Assembly: GCA_910585965.1 (NCBI GenBank)
Contig: CAJUHH010000003.1
Location: 124,001 to 188,000, forward strand
Source of the DNA: an uncultured Lachnospiraceae bacterium
GTDB lineage: Bacteria > Bacillota > Clostridia > Lachnospirales > Lachnospiraceae
Length of the DNA: 64,000 bases
Direction: 5' to 3'
Below the pieces are notes generated by a model. It was not told where the DNA came from. It worked only from the letters and a program-made list of their open reading frames with translations, and ran no database searches. Positions 56,287 to 64,000 of the stretch are shown in pieces. The first letter of the stretch is position 1, and every line of letters begins with the position of its first letter. Position numbers and translations under genes: made by a program.

Positions 56287-57351
56287 TCATTTATTTTTAG
56301 ACCATTTCATTCTGAAGCATTTCCAGTTACGCAGGAATGTAGCGGTTATAAAAAAAACAGGCAGATGTTTCATCCCCTTTAATTTTCCCATCAGAACATC
56401 TTTCCTGGAGCAGGGGTTTGAAAACCTCCATTCCATGGCATCCTTATAAATCGGCTTTCCCATCATCTCTTTAAAGCAAAAATATCTTCGGATAAAACTG
56501 CCATTATTTTCTTTATTTAAGATGTTGCATTCCAGACATTGCCAGATTACATCGCTGATTACCCGATAGCATAAAGCATCTTCTCTATACGCATATTTTG
56601 AAGTACATTCCAGTAAATACATGGCAATTCCCCATAATTCCATCTCGAAGCCTTTTCGATATCTGATTTCCCGGTTGGATGCGCTCCCTTCCCGAATACG
56701 CCAGCAATAGCCTTCAATAGGTAAAAACGTAATTTTTTTAGCATATGCAAACGCATAAATGTTAAACAGAACATCTTCAATATGATAATCCAGAAACAGA
56801 ATTTCATTAGAATCCAAAAAATTTTTCTTATATAATTTATTCCATATAGGACATATGCTATGGATTCCATTCTGGCTGTCATCCTTTTCCTTCGGCGTTC
56901 CCATAACGAATCTGCTGATATCGGAATGTCCATTCCATACTTTTTCTTGGACAATATTGGTATATGGCTTGCTTATATCTCCATATTTCCTGACTGCATT
57001 ATAAACAACAATATCTGCATCATATTGTTTTGCATTTTCATATGCCATCTTATAGACATCAGTATTCACCCAGTCATCGCAGTCCGCAAATGTAACATAT
57101 TCCCCTCTGGCATATTCCAGCCCCAGATTTCTTGTTTTTGACCGCCCTTCGTTCCTCTTTTTCATGGCAAATACTCTGGAATCTTTTTGGGCATAAGATT
57201 GGCAAACGGAAAAACTATTATCTTCGGATCCATCATCAATAACAATCAATTCTATATTTTCCAGCGAGGAAGATAAGATGCTGTCCAGGCACTTTTTTAT
57301 GTATTTTTCTGCATTATATACTGGCACAATGATGCTTAACTTCACAAACAT
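56287..57351 (-). CDS. GT2 family glycosyltransferase
   Basis: A 354-residue inverting GT-A glycosyltransferase. It starts LSIIVPVYNAEKYIKKCLDSI, then VIDDGSEDNS and the metal-binding region FADCDDWVN (DxD type). GNEGRSKTRNLGLEYARGE-type segment links the two. The C-terminal region is variable and sets the acceptor. No membrane helix is predicted. The ATG at 57351 follows AAAGGTAG. It is one of four GT2 genes in the locus; donor and linkage are unknown. Confidence 0.9.
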   Translation of the reverse strand: MFVKLSIIVPVYNAEKYIKKCLDSILSSSLENIELIVIDDGSEDNSFSVCQSYAQKDSRVFAMKKRNEGRSKTRNLGLEYARGEYVTFADCDDWVNTDVYKMAYENAKQYDADIVVYNAVRKYGDISKPYTNIVQEKVWNGHSDISRFVMGTPKEKDDSQNGIHSICPIWNKLYKKNFLDSNEILFLDYHIEDVLFNIYAFAYAKKITFLPIEGYCWRIREGSASNREIRYRKGFEMELWGIAMYLLECTSKYAYREDALCYRVISDVIWQCLECNILNKENNGSFIRRYFCFKEMMGKPIYKDAMEWRFSNPCSRKDVLMGKLKGMKHLPVFFITATFLRNWKCFRMKWSKNK

Positions 57352-57371
57352 AGCTTTCTACCTTTGCATTT

Positions 57372-58472
57372 TCAACAACATTTATAGTGTAAATGAATAG
57401 CATATATATTTTTTTTCATAAGGCTGATTCTGGATGCTATATATAAAGAGACTGCCGACATCATATGGTATCGAACCAAAAAGCGCATTATGCGGTTATC
57501 AATCCAGTCTGGAACAGCGCCATTCAATGCTTCTTTTATGGGAAAGTAGCAGTTTTTCCTATATTTCCCTTTTAAAAGGTCATTGATCTCTTTCATCTGT
57601 TTCCTAAAGCTGTCAGAATTCTTTTTATGAAAATAATAATGCCTTGTTATATAATTCCAGAACATATTCACAATCATTGTATCTATGGCTGAGTAATACA
57701 TAATGTCCAGCGAGTTTTCCTTCCCGAAAGCTTTATAATGCAAAAAATCTTTCTTAGGGGGAAGGGTGCCGAAATACTTTGCGGTCATTGACAGATGATT
57801 TCCTGTTCGGTAATGATACCCATACTGGCGCATAAACAATATACTGTCTATATGCTGAAATAAACGGATATTATTCAACGCATCTTCAAAATGCCTGGTT
57901 TCGTCCGAAAATAATTTCCCGTCAACATCCAGTTTGTCAAAAATCTTTTTACGGAAAACCTTATTCCATGGCCAGCCTTCCAGCCTTCCCTTTACCAGAG
58001 GATTACACCCCCCGCATAAACCGGCAAGGGAAATCTTATATATTAATTCTTTGTCCATTAAAAAAAAATCATCAACAGCAGGACATCGGAAGCTATCAGC
58101 TTTCCTCTCCATATACCAGTTGAAAATAGCACAATCGGCATTTCTCTCTTCCATTTTTTCTATAACTATTTCATAAATATCATTTTCCACCCAGTCATCT
58201 GCATCAACCAATGCTATAAACTTTCCCTTTGCATGCTTGTATCCCATCTTTCTGGCAGCATTGCATCCCTTGTTTTCCTGATGAATGACATGAATTCTGG
58301 AATCTGTCCCGGCATATTTCCGCAAAACCGCCAGACTGTTATCTGTAGAACCATCATCCACACATATCATTTCAAATTCCTTTAACGTTTGCCCAATCAA
58401 CGAGTCCAAGCATTTTCCAATATATTTTTCCGCATTATATACCGGGATGATAATGCTCAATTTAATCTCCAT
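57372..58472 (-). CDS. GT2 family glycosyltransferase
   Basis: A 366-residue GT-A glycosyltransferase starting IKLSIIIPVYNAEKYIGKCL, with CVDDGSTDNS and the catalytic-metal LVDADDWVEND. A long C-terminal part carries a helical region with ARKMGYKHAKGKF between. It lies just upstream of the gene at 56287, with a 20-base gap, and resembles it in the N-terminal half, which suggests an old duplication. Donor and acceptor are unknown. Confidence 0.9.
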   Translation of the reverse strand: MEIKLSIIIPVYNAEKYIGKCLDSLIGQTLKEFEMICVDDGSTDNSLAVLRKYAGTDSRIHVIHQENKGCNAARKMGYKHAKGKFIALVDADDWVENDIYEIVIEKMEERNADCAIFNWYMERKADSFRCPAVDDFFLMDKELIYKISLAGLCGGCNPLVKGRLEGWPWNKVFRKKIFDKLDVDGKLFSDETRHFEDALNNIRLFQHIDSILFMRQYGYHYRTGNHLSMTAKYFGTLPPKKDFLHYKAFGKENSLDIMYYSAIDTMIVNMFWNYITRHYYFHKKNSDSFRKQMKEINDLLKGKYRKNCYFPIKEALNGAVPDWIDNRIMRFLVRYHMMSAVSLYIASRISLMKKNIYAIHLHYKCC

Positions 58473-58522
58473 TTTTTCTCCATTTCTCTTTTATCCGGCC
58501 AATATAAAAATTAACGGCTTTC

Positions 58523-59236
58523 TTATCGTATTACCCAATTTTCCGTTGATTCCTTCAATAATGCCTTAAAAATATCCAAATCATCCACTGTTGTTAATTT
58601 CAAGTTTTTTTCGGATCCTTTAGAAAAATATATTGTCTGTCCTAATTCCACCGCAAGGGTACAAGTAGCAACGGAGTTAGTGATGCCCCGTTCTTTCGCT
58701 TCCTTATGCATGCTAAGAAGATGCTTTAAGTAAAATCCCTGAGGTGTCTGAGTTCTCATCAGCTGATTCCTAGGATAACTGGCATTGGTGGTCTGTTCGT
58801 CTTTCGTTTCCAGCATTGCTTCCTGGCATGGGATAACTGCAACAGCATTACCCTTATCCTTAACTGTATGAATGCAATCGAAAATAATATCTTCCGATAA
58901 CATAGGGCGGATTGCATCATGAACCAAAACAATGTCTTCCGGGCTGTAATGTTTTTCGATTGCTGTAATTCCATTGTAAATCGATTCCTGCCCACAACGG
59001 CCGCCATCTGTTACTATTTTCAATTTAGAAATTCCAAACTGATTGGCATAAGCCCAAATCATAGTTTCCCATCCATGTACGGCAGAAATTACAATAACAT
59101 CTATTTCATTGCTTCTTTGAAAAGCCTCCATCGTATATACAATAACCGGTTTATCAAATACATTTAAAAACTGCTTTGGAATTTTTTGATTCATCCTGCT
59201 TCCGGAACCTCCGGCAATAATCAATGCAATATTCAT
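58523..59236 (-). CDS. IspD/TarI family cytidylyltransferase
   Basis: A 237-residue enzyme of the 2-C-methyl-D-erythritol 4-phosphate and ribitol 5-phosphate cytidylyltransferase family. The CTP loop is IIAGGSGSRMNQKIPKQF, followed by VTDGGRCGQESIYNG and VLVHDAIRPM. The ATG at 59236 follows GAGAGG; an earlier ATG at 59281 is not needed. Location inside a polysaccharide locus with a licD gene favours a CDP-alditol role over isoprenoid synthesis, but sequence alone does not separate the two. A TarJ-type reductase is absent from this window. Confidence 0.85.
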   Translation of the reverse strand: MNIALIIAGGSGSRMNQKIPKQFLNVFDKPVIVYTMEAFQRSNEIDVIVISAVHGWETMIWAYANQFGISKLKIVTDGGRCGQESIYNGITAIEKHYSPEDIVLVHDAIRPMLSEDIIFDCIHTVKDKGNAVAVIPCQEAMLETKDEQTTNASYPRNQLMRTQTPQGFYLKHLLSMHKEAKERGITNSVATCTLAVELGQTIYFSKGSEKNLKLTTVDDLDIFKALLKESTENWVIR

Positions 59237-59288
59237 TTTCAGCCTCTCAGATATGCCGTCTATGGCAGCATAAACAATCATTGAATTT

Positions 59289-60455
59289 TTAAGTTACTCT
59301 TTTTGTATCGCCATAAATTGCATAAGCCAGAAAAATTAATGTGAAATTAAACATTAACAGGTAAGGATAATGCTCGGTAATTCCATATATTCCAAAAATG
59401 AAAATAGATATGATCAAAGGATACATTCTATTTTTGATGGCATACCGCAGCATACGGTACATTCCCAACAATATAAAAAACAGGATAATCCAACCATATC
59501 GGGTAATAGTATCCACATAAATGCAGTCTGATCCTATATTAGGAGGAAGTTTGGTTCCAATACATGTTGCCGGATTATCTCTCAAAAACCCGTTTGCCAA
59601 TTTAAAACGCCAGGATACAATATGGTCTGCCGCAGTGATCAGAGGGTTTGTTTCCGAATAAAAATAACTGATTATTATACATACGGCTGGAATCAGCCAT
59701 ATACATATACTTATCATGTCATCCAACAGTTTTGTATGTTTTATTTTTATCAGTAGTCGGTAAATGCCGTTCATTGCTCCAGTTAACAGAATCAGAATAA
59801 TGCTGGTGATGGAATTGCAGATCGTATAGACCAACCAAATGGCTGTTACATAGAGAAAATAGTCATACCACTTCCATTTTTCCCATCTGATCCAAAGCCA
59901 GCATATGCAAAATTGAACAATCTGCGCTCCTAAAGCATTCGGGTGCCGAAACCCCAGTGACTGTCTATATACCGGTTCCAAATTTATCCTTTCATACATA
60001 AAGCTTATATTTTCTATTGCTCCGACCATTGCAAGACAGATAATAATAGGCACTATTATCATCTGGCAGACAATGGTAATGCGCGGAAGCTTCTGCAGAT
60101 TTATTTCCTTCGCAGCAATGATAAACATAAGTTGCATAAAAAAAGTTCCCGAATCCGACAATATCCAGCTTATTCCAAATACACCCACCAAAATTCCCAT
60201 AAAAAAATATTGTTTGAGTTGCTTTTTATTTGGCTTTTCCATAAAACCTGAAACAGAGAATACTATCAATATCAAGACTCCGCAGATTGGATAACAAACT
60301 TTTTTCAACCAGAAGCTTGTACTTATTCCTAAAAATGTTTTCAATGTGCTTCGCCCAAACAGCAAAGAAATAGACAGCCAAGTAATATATGCCGTATAAT
60401 ATATACTATTTTTATCAGGCAAAATTTTTTTATATCTACTTATCAATTTCTCCAT
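59289..60455 (-). CDS. O-antigen polymerase/ligase-like membrane protein (Wzy-like)
   Basis: A 388-residue protein with about ten or more membrane helices. Placement among glycosyltransferases and a flippase, the large hydrophobic content and a soluble loop containing RDNPATCIGTKLPPNIGSD (about 290-310) fit a Wzy-type polymerase of polysaccharide repeat units. No family motif is strong enough to be decisive, since Wzy sequences vary widely. Its start overlaps the end of the upstream GT2 gene by 20 bases. Confidence 0.7.
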   Translation of the reverse strand: MEKLISRYKKILPDKNSIYYTAYITWLSISLLFGRSTLKTFLGISTSFWLKKVCYPICGVLILIVFSVSGFMEKPNKKQLKQYFFMGILVGVFGISWILSDSGTFFMQLMFIIAAKEINLQKLPRITIVCQMIIVPIIICLAMVGAIENISFMYERINLEPVYRQSLGFRHPNALGAQIVQFCICWLWIRWEKWKWYDYFLYVTAIWLVYTICNSITSIILILLTGAMNGIYRLLIKIKHTKLLDDMISICIWLIPAVCIIISYFYSETNPLITAADHIVSWRFKLANGFLRDNPATCIGTKLPPNIGSDCIYVDTITRYGWIILFFILLGMYRMLRYAIKNRMYPLIISIFIFGIYGITEHYPYLLMFNFTLIFLAYAIYGDTKRVT

Positions 60456-61542
60456 CTTCCTGTATCTCCCGTTTTTTCCTGCAGGCTTTCATCTTCCATT
60501 GCAGTTTGGCCAAACAGATGACTGTTCCATAGAATTTAAAATGGAGCAATATCAATATACATTTGGTTTTTGCTGAAAAATCCCTTGTTCTTTTTGTCTT
60601 ATATGGAAGAGATTTATAATATACCAAACCCATCAGTTGCTCCAACTGTTTTCTTTTTTCCCAAAATGAATAAGGACTGTCAGGATGTACAATCGTATAT
60701 TTAATGTTTACATTCAGCTGGTTTACCATCAGTCGGGATAAACAGGACGTAAAACGCTCGTCCAGATGAAATTCTTCTTTCAAGCGAAAACAATGCTCGT
60801 AAAAAGAACTATATTCTTCGATTCTTGACGGATTATACCGGGTAACTGCAGAATCCAGATTCTGTCTATAATGATACAGCGCTTTCGGCCAATACCTTAT
60901 TTTATCGCTGCTGCTGTTCATGACAGCATATCCATTGAACAGCAGATCTTCACACTTTGTTCCATAGAACCGAAGTCCCGCAACTGTATCCCTGTGATAA
61001 ACGCCTGCCCATACATTACCAAGAATGGCTTCCCAATTATTTAACTCACTGTAATAACTCTCATCATAATATCTGGAAAAAACATTAAGCAGAAACAGCG
61101 TTTTTTCTCTAATTGTATTTTTATCAAATACATTATCAGTAAATAGCTTTATAAGATATGTCTTCTCCGCTTCTATAAAATAATCTGTTTTAATGATATC
61201 CGCATCTCCAAAAGAAATAATCATATGAAACATTTCTTCACAATAATTCAGTTCCATCCAGTCATCCGAATCCACAAAGACCATATAGTCGCCCGTTGCC
61301 AAATCCAACCCTATATTTCTGGCAGATGACACATCGCCTTTTTCCCTATGGACTACTATGATCCTATCATCTTTTTCCCCATAGGAATCGGTGATCTCCC
61401 CCGAGGCATCTTCTGTTTTATCATGAACTAATATGATTTCCAGATTCCTATAAGTCTGGTTTACAATACTGTCCAGGCATTGCTTTAAATATTTTTCCGT
61501 ATTGTAGATCGGTACAATAATACTGAATTTTATTTCTTCCAT
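60436..61542 (-). CDS. GT2 family glycosyltransferase
   Basis: A 368-residue GT-A glycosyltransferase: FSIIVPIYNTEKYLKQCLDSI at the start, SSARNIGLDLATGDY, then FVDSDDWMELN with the DxD. The C-terminal part is variable and ends in a basic, Lys-rich tail. It overlaps the polymerase gene by 20 bases and follows the licD gene with one base between, so the three are tightly coupled. Donor and linkage are unknown. Confidence 0.9.
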   Translation of the reverse strand: MEEIKFSIIVPIYNTEKYLKQCLDSIVNQTYRNLEIILVHDKTEDASGEITDSYGEKDDRIIVVHREKGDVSSARNIGLDLATGDYMVFVDSDDWMELNYCEEMFHMIISFGDADIIKTDYFIEAEKTYLIKLFTDNVFDKNTIREKTLFLLNVFSRYYDESYYSELNNWEAILGNVWAGVYHRDTVAGLRFYGTKCEDLLFNGYAVMNSSSDKIRYWPKALYHYRQNLDSAVTRYNPSRIEEYSSFYEHCFRLKEEFHLDERFTSCLSRLMVNQLNVNIKYTIVHPDSPYSFWEKRKQLEQLMGLVYYKSLPYKTKRTRDFSAKTKCILILLHFKFYGTVICLAKLQWKMKACRKKREIQEDGEIDK

Positions 61543-61543
61543 T

Positions 61544-62377
61544 TTATTTCCCTGCCACTTTATATGAATGCTGCCGTTTTTTTTGCTTTTTCGGTATCAC
61601 CATATAATCCCCATAATAATGAGTCAACTCTTCATGATACATGGAAGGAACACAGTAAGAGTCATCTTCAAATCTTAAAAAGGAAACTGCATGGAAATAT
61701 TTTTTCGGCAGAATCTCCTTTTTTCCGTAAGTCCCAAAACCAGAATAGATGTATTTGCTGTCTTCATATTTATACTTCATTAATATGGAATGCTGTTTTT
61801 TTAATAATCGTTTTGAGTTAAGCCATTTTTCCATATTTATCCGGGATAAAAATTTAATTGCCGCTTTTTCCCACAAAGGACGGCCTGGTTTATCCATATT
61901 TACCATAGAACTGAAGCAGGATATAAGAAACAAATAATGATAAAATCGAAAATAATAAAAATAAATTATCCTCCCAACCGCTGATTTGGGCATGCCATCC
62001 AGAGGAAATATATCTATACATAAATTCTCTCTCCGCTCTTTCATGCAATTAGTACGTATTATCGTGGTTTTTTTATCCACTACATGGGTAATGCAATCAG
62101 GACGGGCAGAATTGGTATAGTAATAATCCTCCACTTGTATATTATCCTGCCACTCTTCTGATGCCATTCGAATAAACTGTTCATAATCTTCCCTTGGCAT
62201 CATAATATCAATGTCATCATCCCAGGGAATAAATCCCTGATGCCTTACTGCCCCCAGCAAAGTCCCGCCGCATAAAAAATATCTAAGCCGGTATTTTTTG
62301 CATATTCTTTTCACTTCTTTTAAAAGTGCCAGTTCCTTTAGCTGAATTTCCCTTAACTCATCTTTGTCACCAAACAT
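61544..62377 (-). CDS. LicD family phosphotransferase
   Basis: A 277-residue protein of the LicD/fukutin family, which transfers phosphocholine or alditol phosphates from CDP-activated donors to glycans. The family block is RYFLCGGTLLGAVRHQGFIPWDDDIDIMMPREDYE, with DDDID as the metal-binding site. Because an IspD/TarI-type cytidylyltransferase lies in the same locus, the donor might be a CDP-alditol made in cis; phosphocholine is the alternative, but no choline uptake or kinase genes are seen here. It is placed between two GT2 genes. Confidence 0.9.
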   Translation of the reverse strand: MFGDKDELREIQLKELALLKEVKRICKKYRLRYFLCGGTLLGAVRHQGFIPWDDDIDIMMPREDYEQFIRMASEEWQDNIQVEDYYYTNSARPDCITHVVDKKTTIIRTNCMKERRENLCIDIFPLDGMPKSAVGRIIYFYYFRFYHYLFLISCFSSMVNMDKPGRPLWEKAAIKFLSRINMEKWLNSKRLLKKQHSILMKYKYEDSKYIYSGFGTYGKKEILPKKYFHAVSFLRFEDDSYCVPSMYHEELTHYYGDYMVIPKKQKKRQHSYKVAGK

Positions 62378-62403
62378 AAAACTTTCTCCATACCATTACT
62401 GGC

Positions 62404-63450
62404 CTACCACCTGACTTCTTTATGCACCAGATTCTGGTACAGCCAATATGCAATGATAAACAGGCTAAAAAAATTAATTTTATATAAAAAAGCACAGCAA
62501 GCCACTGCATTAGCTTTCATAGGCCTTTGAAAACAATATCTCATCTGAAGGCTCTTATTTTCTTTCCATTGTGGCGTTATATCATTAAGCATTTTTTTTG
62601 AATAAGAAATATAATAGTGCAAATTCCTCATATCTTTAAGCGCTGTCCGGTAAGTCAATCCTATGGCGCATTTCACAAAAGCCATTACTTCAAATAGTTC
62701 CCGATATCCGGCATAGACTGCCTGGTTCTCTCCATAATACTTTGCCATCTCAGTATAATAACTCCACCGTTCTTCAAATTCATCAGCTGTCATACGCGCT
62801 TGTGCGGACGCTACGCTTACCCTATAATGATAAAGGACTTCATTTATTATTTTAATCGAACGGACATATGGAAGGATTTTAGCTATATACAGCCCGTCTT
62901 CCATGCTTTTGACTTTCCCGAATCTAACTTTCTCTGCCACTTCGCGCCGGTATAATTTATTCCATACCGCCGGATTCATATATGCAATATCCACATAATG
63001 CGTCAGATCGCTAATCACGGCATCCGTATTGTCCACCATTTGAGTGGAAATAATTTTACCTGTTTCATCCTCAAAACAATTAAAACCGCACATCACCAAA
63101 TCCACTTGATATCGTTCTGCTGTTTCTACCATTTTCTCCAAAAAATTTTTTTCCGGATAATCATCGGCATCCAAAAAAATAACATAATCACCCTGCAGCT
63201 GCATTCTATCCATGACCAAATCCCTGGCCGCTCCCTGGCCGCATCTTTTTTCACTATATAAAATAGTTATTCTCCCCTCATTTCCGCACTGGTAACTTCT
63301 AATTATGGATAAAGTGTTATCCTTTGAACTATCATACACAAAATACATATGGAAATCCTGATAAGTCTGAGAAAGCATTCCATCTATAAAACTTCCGATA
63401 TATTGCCCGCTGTTCCAGACCGGAATAATCACATCTATTTTTTTCTTCAT
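62404..63450 (-). CDS. GT2 family glycosyltransferase
   Basis: A 348-residue GT-A glycosyltransferase starting KIDVIIPVWNSGQYIGSFID, with VYDSSKDNTL, GQGAARDLVMDRMQGDY-type segment and FLDADDYPEKNF as the metal site. It has a DxSxDxT variation (YDSSKD in place of DDGSTD) in the donor pocket, which is a little unusual. Likely early in the assembly order, as it follows the priming transferase. The donor is unknown. Confidence 0.88.
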   Translation of the reverse strand: MKKKIDVIIPVWNSGQYIGSFIDGMLSQTYQDFHMYFVYDSSKDNTLSIIRSYQCGNEGRITILYSEKRCGQGAARDLVMDRMQLQGDYVIFLDADDYPEKNFLEKMVETAERYQVDLVMCGFNCFEDETGKIISTQMVDNTDAVISDLTHYVDIAYMNPAVWNKLYRREVAEKVRFGKVKSMEDGLYIAKILPYVRSIKIINEVLYHYRVSVASAQARMTADEFEERWSYYTEMAKYYGENQAVYAGYRELFEVMAFVKCAIGLTYRTALKDMRNLHYYISYSKKMLNDITPQWKENKSLQMRYCFQRPMKANAVACCAFLYKINFFSLFIIAYWLYQNLVHKEVRW

Positions 63451-63477
63451 CTATCTGTCTCCCATGACTATAAATTC

Positions 63478-64000
63478 TTAGTACGCCCCATCTCCTCGAA
63501 AAACCGCTGGAATCGTCTTCATAATCATGACCAAGTCCGTTACTATCCCCATATTCCTTATATATTTCAAATCCAGTTCCACCCAGTCCTCCCATTGGAT
63601 ATCCGCTCTGCCGCTGATTTGCCAATAACAAGTAAGTCCCGGTTTTACGATCAGCCGCTGCTGCTGATATTTATTGCACTCTTCCATCTGAAAAACCAGA
63701 ATCGGCCTCGGCCCCACAATGCTCATGTCCCCCTTTAAAACATTAATCAGCTGGGGCAGCTCATCAATGCTGTATTTTCGGATGAATCTCCCTACTTTTG
63801 TAATGCGGGGATCATCCTTAATCTTAAAAGCATGGCCGGACTGCTCATTTTGTTCTTGAAGGGCAGCGAACATCTTATCTGCATCTTTGAACATGCTCCG
63901 AAACTTGTACATCCGAAAAGGTTTTAAATCCTTTCCTGCCCTCGGCTGGACAAAAAATACTGGTCCTCCATCCTCCAACAATATTGCAAGAATCGTTAGC
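63478..64000 (-). CDS. Priming sugar transferase (partial, runs off the window)
   Basis: The visible 174 residues are the catalytic C-terminal part of a bacterial sugar transferase (WbaP/WecA-unrelated PGT, PF02397) that moves a sugar phosphate onto undecaprenyl phosphate to start repeat-unit synthesis. KLEDGGPVFF-type start, PFRMYKFRSMF, KVGRFIRKYSIDELPQLINVLKGDMSIVGPRP and KPGLTCYWQISGR are all standard. The frame stays open through 64000 (LTILAI before LEDGG), so the protein begins outside the window; the TTG at 63981 is not a true start. It should head the locus and sit upstream of the GT2 gene. Confidence 0.92.
   Translation of the reverse strand, partial: LTILAILLEDGGPVFFVQPRAGKDLKPFRMYKFRSMFKDADKMFAALQEQNEQSGHAFKIKDDPRITKVGRFIRKYSIDELPQLINVLKGDMSIVGPRPILVFQMEECNKYQQQRLIVKPGLTCYWQISGRADIQWEDWVELDLKYIRNMGIVTDLVMIMKTIPAVFRGDGAY

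Noticed and set aside
63478..63981. Complete short sugar transferase starting at TTG 63981
   Set aside because: The frame continues without a stop to the edge of the window and residues before the TTG fit the family, so this is the C-terminal part of a longer protein.

Overview
The window looks like chromosome from a low-to-moderate GC Firmicute, most probably a clostridium of the Lachnospiraceae type. The reasons are strong Gram-positive ribosome-binding sites, frequent TTG and GTG starts, the order miaB-mutS-mutL-miaA followed by an aluminium-resistance/YnbB-type gene, a full mreBCD-PBP2-minCDE-rodA block, a divergent LysM/LexA pair with Gram-positive LexA boxes, and ribosomal protein L27 with the N-terminal extension that Prp removes. 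This placement is inference from gene content; no database search was possible.

Layout. Positions 1-5.2 kb hold a DUF1292 protein, a GlgX-like GH13 protein that has lost its catalytic residues, a DUF5662 protein, a Cys-rich mini-protein, trpS behind a hairpin that covers its ribosome-binding site, and a nuclease-like protein. At 5.3-5.9 kb a YgiT-type zinc-finger/DUF4258 pair resembles a toxin-antitoxin module. From 6 to 14.5 kb come tRNA modification and mismatch repair genes. From 14.6 to 25 kb lies a long shape and division block: radC, mreBCD, a PBP2 with a large insertion, minCDE, rodA, mgsA and a DacF-like carboxypeptidase. From 25 to 32.2 kb are a P-loop protein, an HlyD-like protein, yggS, sepF, aroB, rluD, a cytidylate-kinase-like gene and an HD-GYP gene.

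From 32.2 to 38.6 kb the strand changes several times: a palindromic repeat cluster, dtd and an AI-2E-family permease, a TtcA-like protein coupled to a tyrosine recombinase, the SOS pair (LysM protein and lexA), and a second cytidylate-kinase-like gene. From 38.6 to 43.5 kb is a branched-chain amino acid ABC transporter; the binding protein has its own promoter and terminator, and livHMGF has a separate promoter next to tandem repeats. From 44 to 49.9 kb is the rplU-prp-rpmA-obg-yhbY-nadD-yqeK-rsfS housekeeping run ending in a MATE transporter. A tRNA-Val(CAC) sits at 50.0 kb.

From 50.1 kb to the right edge one minus-strand locus appears to build a cell-surface polysaccharide. It has a priming sugar transferase (cut by the window edge), four GT2 glycosyltransferases, LicD, a polymerase, an IspD/TarI-type cytidylyltransferase, an SDR enzyme and a flippase, followed by all enzymes for GDP-D-glycero-alpha-D-manno-heptose and a transaldolase that could supply sedoheptulose 7-phosphate. 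The likely product is a heptose-containing polysaccharide decorated with an alditol or choline phosphate.

The most unusual points are the catalytically stripped GH13 protein, the transaldolase-to-GDP-heptose operon, the Asp-to-Glu change at the catalytic position of MgsA, the hairpin over the trpS ribosome-binding site, iterated repeats at the livH promoter, and an 18-bp palindrome ahead of the radC-mre-min block. No intergenic stretch exceeds about 300 bases, and no rRNA, CRISPR array, prophage or insertion sequence was seen.
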